The notes under the pieces are model-generated. The model was not told where the DNA came from. It saw only the letters and a program-made list of their open reading frames with translations, and made no database searches. From contig DAOTGJ010000017.1 in NCBI GenBank assembly GCA_035447065.1, forward strand, positions 1 to 64,000: a stretch of DNA of 64,000 nucleotides, in the 5' to 3' direction. This DNA comes from CALEMW01 sp035447065. GTDB lineage: Bacteria > Krumholzibacteriota > Krumholzibacteriia > LZORAL124-64-63. Each line of letters begins with the position of its first letter. Position 1 is the stretch's first letter. This document shows, piece after piece, positions 25,422 to 34,398 of this stretch. The position numbers and the translations under genes were made by a program.

Positions 25422-26375
25422 TCAATGGATGGTGCCGCCGCGGTCGTCGTCCGTCGCCGGCCAGAGTCGGCGCGGGCGCGGCTCCTCCTCCTCCGGCGGC
25501 GGCGGGGCATCCGGCGGCGGCGCGAGATCGGCCATGGCCGCCATGCGCCGCAGGTCCCGGCGGCGCTTGAGCACGGCTCCCGCCAGGAACACCAGGGACG
25601 CCAGCACGAACAGCGTGGGCCAGCGCGTGACGAGGAAGAGCCAGCCGTAGCGCAGCTTGACGGAGTCGGCGAAGCCGGCCGCGAAGTCGTCGTACGACTC
25701 GCCCGTCACCCGCGTGAAGGCCGCGGGGAAGTCGCCCGTGACGCGCAGCGCCAGGACCAGGTCGCGCAGCACGTCGGGGCCGTAGGCGTCCTGCAGGCGC
25801 GTGGCGGCCAGGAGGCTGGCGCGGTAGAAGGCGTCGGCGCCCGCGGCGCCTTCCAGGCCGCGGTCCAGCTCGCGCAGATCCGGCGCGCCGCCGTCCAGGA
25901 TCAGGGCCACAGTGTCGCCCAGGCGCCACTCGCGGGCCACGAGCTGGGCGGCGCCCTCGTGGAACCAGCGCGGCACGCGGGCCTGCTCGCCCGCCCCCTG
26001 GCGGATCAGGCAGTGGGCGTACTCGTGCAGGAGCACGTGCTCCATGGTTTGGTCCACGGCGCGCAGGCGCTGCACGTCCAGGGCGATCCAGTCCGCGCCC
26101 GCGGCGCCCACGGTCCAGTCGCCCAGCCAGCCGGCCGTCCACTCCGCGTAGGCCCGGGAGTCCATCAGATGCACGGTGATGGGCTGGGGAGCCCGCGCGA
26201 ACGGCCACAGCCTCCCCTGCACCTCGGCGGCGCCGCGCTCCCAGACAGCCGCGGCGTCGTCGCGCAGGCGAGGCGGCACGTCGCCCAGCTCCCAGGCCAC
26301 GTCGGGCAGCGGCGCGGCGGCGAGCGTCGCGGGAGCGAGGAGCAGCAGGAGCAGCAGGACCACGAGACGGCGCAA
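25422..26375 (-). CDS. Membrane-anchored zinc peptidase (peptidase MA-like)
   Basis: A 317-residue protein. The start is TTG, chosen because CGGAGGGAACCG precedes it and it opens directly on a signal peptide (LVVLLLLLLLAPATLAAA). The metalloprotease motif HEYAH (in MEHVLLHEYAHCLI, about residue 110) with the downstream glutamate in WFHEGAAQL identifies the peptidase-MA/gluzincin type. A second membrane helix (LFVLASLVFLAGAVL, about 270) is followed by a basic stop-transfer and a proline/glutamate-rich cytoplasmic tail (DAPPPPEEEEP). The catalytic domain should therefore be periplasmic and tethered. Substrate unknown. It is divergent from the sirtuin gene. Confidence 0.82.
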   Translation of the reverse strand: MRRLVVLLLLLLLAPATLAAAPLPDVAWELGDVPPRLRDDAAAVWERGAAEVQGRLWPFARAPQPITVHLMDSRAYAEWTAGWLGDWTVGAAGADWIALDVQRLRAVDQTMEHVLLHEYAHCLIRQGAGEQARVPRWFHEGAAQLVAREWRLGDTVALILDGGAPDLRELDRGLEGAAGADAFYRASLLAATRLQDAYGPDVLRDLVLALRVTGDFPAAFTRVTGESYDDFAAGFADSVKLRYGWLFLVTRWPTLFVLASLVFLAGAVLKRRRDLRRMAAMADLAPPPDAPPPPEEEEPRPRRLWPATDDDRGGTIH

Positions 26376-26474
26376 CGGTTCCCTCCGGTCGATGACGATT
26401 GACACCCGGCGGTGCTGCCGCCGATCATGGCCCAAGGTCCTCCATCGCGCAACCCGACCCCGAGGAAACCCACC

Positions 26475-27215
26475 GTGAACGATGTTCGGGACACCCTGGC
26501 GCGCCTGCGCGCCGCCATCACCCCGACCACCCGCATCTGCGCCCTGACCGGCGCCGGCATCTCCGCCGCCAGCGGCGTGCCCACCTTCCGCGGCGGCCAC
26601 GACAGCCTGTGGGAGAACGTGCGCCCGGAGGAGCTGGCCACCCCGCAGGCCTTCGAGCGCGATCCGGCCAAGGTCTGGCGCTGGTACGACTGGCGCCGCG
26701 GCCTGGTCTCGAACTGCGAGCCCAACGCGGCCCATCTGGCCCTGGTGGGCCTGGAGGCCGCCTGCGAGCGCGTGACCGTGGTGACCCAGAACGTGGACGG
26801 CCTGCATCAGAGGGCGGGCAGCCGGCACGTGCTGGAGTTCCACGGCTCCCTGTGGACCCTGCGCTGCCTGGGCTGCGGGCGCGAGACCGAGAACCACGTG
26901 ACGCCCCTGCCGCCCCTGCCCGCGTGCTCCGTGTGCGGCGGCCTCATGCGGCCGGGCGTGGTGTGGTTCGGCGAAGCCATCGATCCCCAGGTGATGCGCG
27001 ACTCCGTGGACGCCGTGGGCGACTGCGATCTCCTGCTGGTGATCGGCACCTCGGGCCTGGTCTACCCGGCGGCGGGCCTGGCGCGCGCGGGCAAGGAGTC
27101 CGGCGCCACCGTGGCGGAGTTCAACCTGGAGGAGGGCGGCGTGAGCGCCTGGGTGGACCACTTCATCCCCGGCGGCGCCCACGAGACCCTCCCCCTGCTG
27201 GTTCCGGAGGTCTGA
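26475..27215 (+). CDS. Sir2-family NAD-dependent protein deacylase
   Basis: A 246-residue sirtuin of CobB/SIRT5 type. NAD-binding GAGISAASGVPTFRG (about residue 25), QNVDGLHQRAG, the catalytic histidine in LEFHGSL (about 122) and four zinc cysteines (CLGCG and CSVCGG) are all present. The YDWRR segment (about 70-74) supplies the Tyr and Arg that class III sirtuins use for succinyl/malonyl-lysine, so desuccinylase activity is likely besides deacetylation. The GTG start is chosen because GAGGAAA precedes it and the length is normal; an upstream ATG would add 21 low-complexity residues. A glycosyltransferase gene follows after two bases. Confidence 0.93.
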   Translation: MNDVRDTLARLRAAITPTTRICALTGAGISAASGVPTFRGGHDSLWENVRPEELATPQAFERDPAKVWRWYDWRRGLVSNCEPNAAHLALVGLEAACERVTVVTQNVDGLHQRAGSRHVLEFHGSLWTLRCLGCGRETENHVTPLPPLPACSVCGGLMRPGVVWFGEAIDPQVMRDSVDAVGDCDLLLVIGTSGLVYPAAGLARAGKESGATVAEFNLEEGGVSAWVDHFIPGGAHETLPLLVPEV

Positions 27216-27217
27216 GC

Positions 27218-28489
27218 GTGGCCCGCCGCACGGTCCTGCTGATCAACAAGTTCTACCACGACGTGGGCCCCGCCGGCGGCGTGGGCCGCTACCTCCTGCA
27301 GGAGGAGGAGGACCTCGCCGAGCGCGGCTGGAGCGTGGTGCCCTTCGCCATGAAGGACGCCGACGCCCGGCCCTCGCGGTGGGACCGCTTCTTCGTCCGG
27401 GCCCACGACTACGCCAGCGTGCGCTTCGACCCAGCCGGCGCCCTCTCGCTGATCTGGAACCGCGAGGCCGCGCGCAATCTGGACGCCCTGCTCCGCGAGG
27501 TGCGCCCCGACGTGGTGCACGTCCACAACGCGTACCATCATCTGAGCCCGTCCATCCTGCCCGTCCTGCAGCGTCATCGCCTGCCGGTGGTCATGACCCT
27601 GCACGACCTGCGCCTGCTCTGCCCCGCCATCCACATGCTGCGCGACGGCGCCCCCTGCGAGCGCTGCCGCGACGGCCGGCTGTGGAACGCGGTGCTGGGC
27701 GCGTGCGTGAAGGGATCGCGGCCGGCGTCGCTGCTGGCGGCGGCGGAGACGTGGAACCACCGCGTCCGCAACCTCTACCCGTCCGCCGTGCACCGCTTCC
27801 TCTGCCCCAGCGCCTACTACGCCGGCAAGTACGCGGATTGGGGCTATCCGGAGGAGAACCTGATCCCGCTGCCCAACTTCGTGGACACGGACCGCTTCCG
27901 TCCGGACGAGGACCACGTGGACGACGCCTACCTCTACTTCGGCCGCCTCTCGCGGGAGAAGGGCCTGGCCACGTTGCTGCGGGCCCACGCGGCCTGGCAG
28001 GACCGCCGCCGCGCCGACGGCGCCCCTCCCCCTCCGGCTCTGCGCATCGCCGGCAGCGGACCGGCCGAAGCGGAGCTGCGCGCCCTGGCCCGCGGCCTGG
28101 GCCTGGACGACGCCGTCTTCCTGGGCGCCCTGCCCCCCGACGGCCTCGCCGCGCTGCTGCCCCGCATGGCCTTCAGCGTGCTGCCATCGGAGTGGTACGA
28201 GAACGGGCCCCTGTCGCTGCTGGAATCGCTGGCCTGCGGCGTGCCGGTGGTGGGCGCGGACATCGCCGGCATCCCCGAGTGCCTGGACGACGGGCGCGAG
28301 GGCGTGCTCTTCCGCAGCGGCGACGCCGCCGATCTGGTCCAGGCCCTGGAACGCGCCGCGGCCCTGGGCCTGCCCGCGCGGGTGGCGGCGCGGGAGCGGG
28401 CGCTGGCCCGCCACCGTCGCGACAGGCACATGGACAGCCTGGAGGCCCACCTGGTGGAGGTGGCGGCGGAGTACTCGCCGTTCGAGTGA
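27218..28489 (+). CDS. Glycosyltransferase family 4
   Basis: A 423-residue GT-B glycosyltransferase. The N-terminal acceptor domain carries GPAGGVGRYLLQ and DVVHVHNAYHHLSP; the C-terminal nucleotide-sugar domain carries YFGRLSREKGL, LRIAGSGPAEAELR and the E-x7-E motif in WYENGPLSLLESLACGVPVVG. Four cysteines around residues 139-169 (LLCPAIHM ... CERCRDG ... GACVKG) form the CERC insert seen in a GT4 subgroup. The GTG start has GGAGG seven bases upstream, inside the sirtuin's last codons, so the two genes are co-transcribed. It probably adds a sugar to a surface polysaccharide; donor and acceptor are unknown. Confidence 0.9.
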   Translation: MARRTVLLINKFYHDVGPAGGVGRYLLQEEEDLAERGWSVVPFAMKDADARPSRWDRFFVRAHDYASVRFDPAGALSLIWNREAARNLDALLREVRPDVVHVHNAYHHLSPSILPVLQRHRLPVVMTLHDLRLLCPAIHMLRDGAPCERCRDGRLWNAVLGACVKGSRPASLLAAAETWNHRVRNLYPSAVHRFLCPSAYYAGKYADWGYPEENLIPLPNFVDTDRFRPDEDHVDDAYLYFGRLSREKGLATLLRAHAAWQDRRRADGAPPPPALRIAGSGPAEAELRALARGLGLDDAVFLGALPPDGLAALLPRMAFSVLPSEWYENGPLSLLESLACGVPVVGADIAGIPECLDDGREGVLFRSGDAADLVQALERAAALGLPARVAARERALARHRRDRHMDSLEAHLVEVAAEYSPFE

Positions 28490-28508
28490 CCGTCCCCCGA
28501 TGAACACG

Positions 28509-28547
28509 GACGCGCCGCCTCCCCCCCCCCCGGGAAGGCGGCGCGTC
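28509..28547. terminator. Hairpin between convergent genes
   Basis: A perfect 12-bp stem (GACGCGCCGCCT at 28509-28520 with 28536-28547) has a 15-base C-rich loop. It lies between the glycosyltransferase stop and the stop of the minus-strand protease, so it may serve both. Confidence 0.7.
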
Positions 28548-28564
28548 GGCGTTGAGGGCGGCGG

Positions 28565-31500
28565 CTAGTCGCCCAGGGTGATGGGCACCTCCAGCACCAG
28601 GCGGCCGCCCTGGTCGCCGGGGCGGCGGTCGGTGGGACGCTCGTCCAGCACGCGCACGCGGCCGGACACGCTCATGCCGTCGGGGGCCGCGGGCCAGGCG
28701 TCGGCGAAGCTCACGTCCAGGGCGGCGGGCACGCCGGCGTGGAGCAGCAGGCCGCGGCTTCCGGGGCCCTTCACGGCGCCGCGCACCGGCGCGGCCCAGC
28801 GGCGGGTCTCCGTCAGGTCGAAGCTCCAGGCGTCGGCGTCGGCGGCGCGGGCGAAGCCTCCCACAACCTGCAGGGTGTAGGACGCGGAATCCGCGCCGTC
28901 GGGCAGGGCCGCGCCCACCTCGCAGGTCAGGCCGTTGAAGCCCGAGGCGTCCACGGCGGTGCCGTCGGCGTCCAGGATGTTCACGGCGCAGTCGGTGAAG
29001 AGGTTGGCCGTGGCCTCGTCCATGGACAGGCTGAAGGTGACGCGGGGCGCCTGGGCATCCAGCGTGAAGCGCTGGGTCCAGCGGTCCGTGTCCTTCACGT
29101 CCACGGTGCGGTCGCGGGTGAAGCCGTCCAGCACCGCCTCGGCGCGGCCGTGGAGCACGCCGCGCAGCCCGCGGGTGATCTCCAGCGTGGCCTCGGCCGC
29201 CTTGCCGGCCTTGCGCGGCAGGCCGGTGATGGCGGCGGGACGCACGTCGTAGGCGTCGCAGGTCACGCTCAGGCGGTAGTCCGTGGGACGCAGGTTGCCG
29301 ATGGCGGCCACCACGTTCATCTCCCAGATGCCGGGGCGCAGCTCGGGCGGGGTGACGGTCATGTCCACCACCGGGCGCGACTCGGGCCGCGCGTAGCCGC
29401 CGAAGCCGCCCTGCACGGCGCCCTCGGGATCGCAGATCTCCAGGGTGCAGCCGGCGCCGTCGCGGGCGCCGGTGTCCTTGCTGACCTCCAGGCGGCAGCG
29501 CAGGGCGGTGGCGCCGGCGGGCACCTCCACGTAGTGGCGCTGCACGGTGGAGGGCTGCAGGTCCTTGCCGACGAACGCGTAGCCGCCGTCGCGGTCGGCC
29601 GGCGCGCTCACCACCACCGTGTTCCAGAGGCTGAACTCGCGGGCCGCCAGGCCGGAGAGATCCCCGCCGTCCAGGCTGCCGTGCACGCGGGCGGAATACA
29701 CGCCGGGGGCGCGCAGGCGGGCGGCGTCGTAGGTGACGTCCACGGTCATGGCCATGTCGCCGCGCACGTAGCGCTTGTCGGCCAGGACCCGCAGCCAGGG
29801 GGCCTCGCTGCGGAGCTTGAAGGAGCGGAAGAAGACGTCGCGCTCGTCGGCCGTCAGGTCGGGATGGAAGACGGGCCGCACCTCGAAGGTGACCGTCTCC
29901 GGATCCGAGGGGAACCAGCCGGGCACTCGCCAGTACGCGGCGGGCGCCTTGCCGTCGGCCTGGAAGGGACACGGAGCGCTCACGCTCCAGTTGAGCACCT
30001 TGCGGGCCGAGTCGCTGCGGGCCAGCTCGCGCAGCACCGCCCAGCTCCCCTCCACATCCACCAGGCCGCCGCCCTGCTCGAAGAGCTGCAGGCCCGGCAC
30101 GGGCGTCGCGCCGGCGACGAGTGCGCGCTTGATCATGCCCCAGTGCACGGTCAGACCCTCGGCGCGGGCCGCGCTCAGCAGGCAGGCGATGGCGCCCGCG
30201 GTCTGGGGGCTGGCCATGGAGGTGCCGTTGAAGCGGGCGCTGCCGTCCACGTGGCCCGGCACGCTGGACAGGGCGGAGCCGGGCGACACCACGTCGGGCT
30301 TCATGGCCTCGCCGCCGCGGCTGCTGAAGGCGAAGAGGGTGGCGGCGGGCAGGTGCGCGTTGTAGAGGTCGGCGCCGGTGGCCGGCGAGAGGTAGGCGCC
30401 CGAGGCGATCACGCTCTGGCTCGTGGCCGGGATGCCGCTGGTGGACAGGCCGGGGCCCTCGTTGCCGTTGCTGGTGCAGAAGTAGAGGTCCGGATGCTCG
30501 GCCAGCAGGGCGTCCAGCTCCTTGCCGATCGTGTCCTCCTCCTCCTCCACGCTGTTGATGCCGAAGCTCATGTTGACCACCACGGGCAGGCCGTAGCGCT
30601 CGCCGAAATCGGCGGCCCAGCGCGCGGCGTCCAGCATGCTGTCGGTGCGGGTGGCGCCGCCGCTGAGGCGGTTGTCGCCCAGCTTGCCGCTGATGACCCA
30701 GGCGCCGGGGGCGCCGCCGTGCATGCCGGCCTGGCCGGAGACCTCGAAGCCCGCCGCGATGCCGGCGCAGTGGCTGCCGTGGCTGCCGGTGTCGTGGTGG
30801 AACTCGGCGGTGGGCGGCAGGGGGGCGCCGGTGCGGTCGCTCTCCTCGCGCACGGTCACGGACCAGGCCATGAGCGTGCGGCCGTCCTCGTTTTCCGGGT
30901 TGCGCAGGGTGAAGAGGTCGTGGTTCACGTGGAAATCGCGCAGCACGGTCTCGTCGTCCAGGCGGCCGTCGCCGTCGGTGTCCACCACGGTGAGCCAGAT
31001 GCGGGGCGCGGCGCGCTCGCGGTCCACGGCGGCGGCGGCGGTCCCGTTCAGGGCCGCGAGCAGGGCCAGGCCGCGGCCCTCGCCCAGGGCGGCGTCGGCG
31101 GCGGCGCGGTCGGCCTGGAAGACCAGGAAGGCGAAGCGGTCCGTGGTGTCGCCGTCGTCGTTGACGTCGGGGACGCTGTTGCGGAAGCCGGGCTCGTCGA
31201 TGAGGCCCATGTAGACGGGGCGGCGGGCCAGGTCGGTCACGTCGGGGCCGACGGGCAGCGCGTCCCAGCCCTCCAGGCGGGCGCCGTCGGGATGGACCAG
31301 GGCGGCGCCGTCCAGCTCCGCCTCCGCGGTCTCCGCCTCGCCCTCGGGCGTGAAGTCGCGGGCGGCGATGAGCTTGGGATCGCCGGTGGAGGTGCGCAGC
31401 AGACCGGGCGCGAGGCCGTCCACGCCCGTGTCCAGCACGGCGATGACCACGCCGCGCCCGTCCCACTCCGGGTGCGCGGCGCGCCAGGCCGCGGTGCCGG

Positions 31501-31618
31501 TCTCGGCGCTCGGGAGGTAGGGCCACGCCTCGCGGTCGGCGCCCACCGAAGCGGCGGCCGGCAAGCACAGAACGGCGAAAAGCAGGGCGATCCGGAGGGT
31601 TTTCTGCACTCGGGTCAT
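28565..31618 (-). CDS. Secreted subtilase resembling tripeptidyl peptidase II
   Basis: A 1017-residue S8 serine protease with a signal peptide (IALLFAVLCLPAAASVGA). The triad is Asp in IAVLDTGVDGLAPG (about residue 62), His in GSHGSHCAGIAAG (about 280) and Ser in FNGTSMASPQTAGA (about 465), with the oxyanion Asn in TSNGNEGPGL. The long Asp-His insert and the spacings (about 218 and 185) match eukaryotic TPP II, as do DTGVDGLAPGLLRTSTGDPK and FEQGGGLVDVEGSW. About 550 residues of beta-rich domains follow. Unlike cytosolic TPP II, this one should be exported. The ATG has GGGAG upstream. Confidence 0.88.
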   Translation of the reverse strand: MTRVQKTLRIALLFAVLCLPAAASVGADREAWPYLPSAETGTAAWRAAHPEWDGRGVVIAVLDTGVDGLAPGLLRTSTGDPKLIAARDFTPEGEAETAEAELDGAALVHPDGARLEGWDALPVGPDVTDLARRPVYMGLIDEPGFRNSVPDVNDDGDTTDRFAFLVFQADRAAADAALGEGRGLALLAALNGTAAAAVDRERAAPRIWLTVVDTDGDGRLDDETVLRDFHVNHDLFTLRNPENEDGRTLMAWSVTVREESDRTGAPLPPTAEFHHDTGSHGSHCAGIAAGFEVSGQAGMHGGAPGAWVISGKLGDNRLSGGATRTDSMLDAARWAADFGERYGLPVVVNMSFGINSVEEEEDTIGKELDALLAEHPDLYFCTSNGNEGPGLSTSGIPATSQSVIASGAYLSPATGADLYNAHLPAATLFAFSSRGGEAMKPDVVSPGSALSSVPGHVDGSARFNGTSMASPQTAGAIACLLSAARAEGLTVHWGMIKRALVAGATPVPGLQLFEQGGGLVDVEGSWAVLRELARSDSARKVLNWSVSAPCPFQADGKAPAAYWRVPGWFPSDPETVTFEVRPVFHPDLTADERDVFFRSFKLRSEAPWLRVLADKRYVRGDMAMTVDVTYDAARLRAPGVYSARVHGSLDGGDLSGLAAREFSLWNTVVVSAPADRDGGYAFVGKDLQPSTVQRHYVEVPAGATALRCRLEVSKDTGARDGAGCTLEICDPEGAVQGGFGGYARPESRPVVDMTVTPPELRPGIWEMNVVAAIGNLRPTDYRLSVTCDAYDVRPAAITGLPRKAGKAAEATLEITRGLRGVLHGRAEAVLDGFTRDRTVDVKDTDRWTQRFTLDAQAPRVTFSLSMDEATANLFTDCAVNILDADGTAVDASGFNGLTCEVGAALPDGADSASYTLQVVGGFARAADADAWSFDLTETRRWAAPVRGAVKGPGSRGLLLHAGVPAALDVSFADAWPAAPDGMSVSGRVRVLDERPTDRRPGDQGGRLVLEVPITLGD

Positions 31619-31642
31619 GGGTCGCTCCCGGAATCTGGGGGT

Positions 31643-31671
31643 TTGGAGGGCGGGGTCGAGAGGTCTATAAT
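31643..31671 (+). promoter_or_regulatory. Sigma-70-like promoter for the PLP enzyme gene
   Basis: TTGGAG and a perfect TATAAT separated by 17 bases, about 115 bases before the start codon of the Cys/Met-type enzyme, in the region shared with the divergent protease. Confidence 0.55.
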
Positions 31672-31786
31672 AGGAAGCCGGGCCGGGCCCCACAATTCGG
31701 AACCCGCCCCTCCCTCCCCGCGTAGGGACCGCGCCGCCGGCGCCCCGTTTCGAGCCGATCCGAGCTTTGCGAAAGGACCCCGATCC

Positions 31787-32974
31787 ATGACCGACATCAG
31801 CCGCCTGCGCCGCGATTCCCGCGTGGTCCACGCCGGGCAGCACGGCGACCCCCGCACCGGCGCCGTCTCCGTGCCCATCGTCCAGTCCAGCACCTTCCGC
31901 TTCCAGAACGCCGACCAGGGCGCCGACCGCTTCGCCGGCCGGGACTCCGGCCCCATCTACACGCGCATCGGCAACCCCACCATCCAGGCCCTGGAGGAGG
32001 CCGTGGCCCTGCTGGAGGGCGGCTGCGGCGCCATGGCGGCGGCCACGGGCATGGCGGCGGTCAACACGGTGTACTTCGGGCTGCTGAGCCAGGGCGACCA
32101 CATCGTGTGCACGGAGGCGCTCTACGGGCCCAGCCGCACCGTGCTGGAGACCCAGTACTCCCGGTTCGGCGTGGAGTCCACCTTCGTGGATTCCACGGAT
32201 CCGGAGAACGTGCGCAAGGCCATGCGTCCCAACACCCGGCTGGTGTACCTGGAGACTCCGGCCAACCCCACGCTGGCGCTCACGGACCTGAAGGCCTGCA
32301 CGGAGATCGCCCACGCGGGCGGCGCGCTGGTCTGCGTGGACAACACCTTCGCCACGCCCCTGCTGCAGCGGCCGCTGGAGTTCGGCTGCGACCTGGTGCT
32401 CCACAGCATGACCAAGTACATCAACGGCCACACCGACGTGGTGGCCGGCATCGTGGTGGCCAAGGAGGAGGCGCTGTACAAGCGCCTGCTGGGCGTGCAC
32501 CGCAACCTGGGCGGCACCATGGACCCGCACCAGGCCTGGCTGGTGCACCGCGGCCTGCGCACGCTGCACCTGCGCGTGGAGCGGGCCCAGAGCAACGCCA
32601 TGGAGATCGCGCGCTACCTGGAGGCCCACCCCAAGGTGGACTGGGTGCGGTTCCCCGGCCTGGAGAGCCACCCGCAGCACGCCCTGGCCCAACGGCAGAT
32701 GGACGGGCCGGGCGCCGTGATGAGCTTCGGCGTGACCGGCGGCCTGGAGGCGGGCAAGACGGTCATCGACAACGTGCAGCTCATGACCCTGGCGGTGAGC
32801 CTGGGCGGCATCGAGACCCTCATCGAGCATCCGGCCAGCATGACCCACGCCGGCATCTCCAAGGCGGAGAAGGCCGCGGCGGGCATCAGCGACGACCTGG
32901 TGCGGCTGGCGGTGGGCTGCGAGGACGTGGACGACCTGAAGGACGACCTGGCCCGCGTGCTGGACATGATCTGA
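31787..32974 (+). CDS. Cys/Met-metabolism PLP enzyme (gamma-lyase or synthase type)
   Basis: A 395-residue fold-type I PLP enzyme of the trans-sulfuration family. Evidence is SGPIYTRIGNPT, ALYGPSRTVLE, YLETPANPTLALTDL, VDNTFATPLLQRPLEFG and the PLP lysine in LHSMTKYINGHTDVVAG (about residue 209), ending in SLGGIETLIEHPASMTHAG. The family includes methionine gamma-lyase, cystathionine gamma-lyase/synthase and O-acylhomoserine sulfhydrylases. The usual YGCT of methionine gamma-lyase is replaced by YGPS, so I cannot fix the reaction. The ATG has AAAGGACC upstream, and a strong terminator follows. Confidence 0.9.
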   Translation: MTDISRLRRDSRVVHAGQHGDPRTGAVSVPIVQSSTFRFQNADQGADRFAGRDSGPIYTRIGNPTIQALEEAVALLEGGCGAMAAATGMAAVNTVYFGLLSQGDHIVCTEALYGPSRTVLETQYSRFGVESTFVDSTDPENVRKAMRPNTRLVYLETPANPTLALTDLKACTEIAHAGGALVCVDNTFATPLLQRPLEFGCDLVLHSMTKYINGHTDVVAGIVVAKEEALYKRLLGVHRNLGGTMDPHQAWLVHRGLRTLHLRVERAQSNAMEIARYLEAHPKVDWVRFPGLESHPQHALAQRQMDGPGAVMSFGVTGGLEAGKTVIDNVQLMTLAVSLGGIETLIEHPASMTHAGISKAEKAAAGISDDLVRLAVGCEDVDDLKDDLARVLDMI

Positions 32975-32980
32975 CGACGC

Positions 32981-33010
32981 CGGGCGGGCCTGCGGGCCCG
33001 CCCGCTTTCT
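32981..33010 (+). terminator. Intrinsic terminator between the PLP enzyme and the RelA/SpoT-like gene
   Basis: A perfect 10-bp stem (CGGGCGGGCC at 32981-32990 with 32995-33004), the 4-base loop TGCG, then CTTTCT. It sits only 18 bases before the next start codon, so read-through may feed that gene. Confidence 0.8.
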
Positions 33011-33027
33011 CCGCGAAAGGCCCGCCC

Positions 33028-34320
33028 ATGCATCGACAGTGGATCCAGGCCAGCCAGCTCGCGAGCCGCGCCGGCGACGGCGACCCCTGGGCCGTGGACT
33101 ACGCCGGCCACCCGCTCCTGGATCCCCTGTACGTGCAGCGCCCCAACCGCGTGGGCCGCTTCTTCCGCCTCATGTACCAGCGCATCCGCCACGACGACGC
33201 GGCCTACGACCGCGAGATCTCGCGCATGCTCGAACCCGCGGACAGCGAGGCCCGCCACGGTCCCCAGGACCTGGTGCCGTTCCTGACCGAGGCCGACGCC
33301 TACGTGCGCGACCTCATCGCCCTGCTGCCGGAGGCGTCCCGGGGCCACGCGGCCCTGCAGCCCGTGGTGGCGGCCTGCAACGACTTCCGCACCCTGCTCT
33401 CGCTGCTGTTCAGCCGCGAGGAGGCGCGCGTGCGCTTCGAGGCGCAGCGCAAGCTCTACCTGGCCAAGCTGCTGCTGGACGTGGAGCAGTCCCGCCAGGT
33501 GCAGGACGGGCCGGAGCACAAGAAGCACTTCGAGCGGCTGCTGCGCACCGGGCTCTGGGAGCACTCGCGCGACACGAACAAGGTGGAGATCGGCTTCGAC
33601 ATCGACGACGACGGCGACCGCATCCGCTACAACCTGGAGCCGCGGCCGGGACAGCAGCGCTGGACGTTCAACAGCATCTTCGTGTGCCGGGACCTGGGCG
33701 GCCGCAAGATCCCCCTGGACGTGCTCTACTACAACTGCCGCTTCAAGCGCACCGTGACGCCCATCAGCTACGAGATCGTGGACGGCAGCCACCGCGTCAT
33801 CGAGCGCAAGCGCTGGGACACCATGCGCGGCAACAGCAACGGCTCCATCCTCTCCAAGATGATCCGCAAGGGCATCAACGACCCCGCCGGCATCTCCGAC
33901 ATGCTCGGCGCCATCTTCGTGGTGCACGACGAGGAGGCCCTGAACGACCTCCTCTACATGCTGGACATGCTGGTGGGCAATCCCATCGGCTGGCGCAACG
34001 TGACCGACACCATGGCCGACGCCGCCGAGAGCCGCACGCTCAACCGCCACTCGGGCCGCGGCTACCGCGTGTTCAAGGGCGACCTGGACGTGCTCTACCC
34101 CTGCCCCAACCGCAGGCCCTACCGCTACCACGTGGAGGTGCAGATCTACACCCTGGAGGGGTTCCTGCGCACGGTCCACGGCGCCCACGACGCCAACCAT
34201 CTGGCGCTGAAGCTGCGGCAGTTCCTGCACGGGCTGGTGCCCATGGTGTTCCCACGCAGCATCTACGGCGAAGGCTGGCTGCCCCTGGGGGCGCCGCTGC
34301 CCGGAACCGGCGGGGCCTGA
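33028..34320 (+). CDS. Protein with a RelA/SpoT-resembling C-terminal region
   Basis: A 430-residue soluble protein I cannot name. Residues about 260-410 resemble the (p)ppGpp synthetase fold: SILSKMIRKGINDPAGISDMLGAIFVVHDEE parallels the canonical S-I-x-x-K-M-x-R-K-G ... D-L-L-G-x-R-V-I-V-D core, and YHVEVQIYT parallels VEIQIRT with its catalytic glutamate. The arginine after D-x-L-G-x is replaced by Ile, and no Y-x-S-x-H is visible, so classical pppGpp synthesis is doubtful. The N-terminal 250 residues are helical and charged. A terminator lies just upstream, so expression may come from read-through or an unseen promoter. Confidence 0.6.
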   Translation: MHRQWIQASQLASRAGDGDPWAVDYAGHPLLDPLYVQRPNRVGRFFRLMYQRIRHDDAAYDREISRMLEPADSEARHGPQDLVPFLTEADAYVRDLIALLPEASRGHAALQPVVAACNDFRTLLSLLFSREEARVRFEAQRKLYLAKLLLDVEQSRQVQDGPEHKKHFERLLRTGLWEHSRDTNKVEIGFDIDDDGDRIRYNLEPRPGQQRWTFNSIFVCRDLGGRKIPLDVLYYNCRFKRTVTPISYEIVDGSHRVIERKRWDTMRGNSNGSILSKMIRKGINDPAGISDMLGAIFVVHDEEALNDLLYMLDMLVGNPIGWRNVTDTMADAAESRTLNRHSGRGYRVFKGDLDVLYPCPNRRPYRYHVEVQIYTLEGFLRTVHGAHDANHLALKLRQFLHGLVPMVFPRSIYGEGWLPLGAPLPGTGGA

Positions 34321-34326
34321 CCGGCG

Positions 34327-34355
34327 TTGGCACGCCGCGCGGACCGGTCTATATT
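34327..34355 (+). promoter_or_regulatory. Sigma-70-like promoter for the PbgA/YejM-like gene
   Basis: TTGGCA (5 of 6) and TATATT (5 of 6) separated by 17 bases, about 44 bases before the start codon. It begins seven bases after the preceding stop. Confidence 0.7.
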
Positions 34356-34398
34356 GCGACGTCCGAACGCCTCCTCTCCAACCCGGGACCACGCCGCG

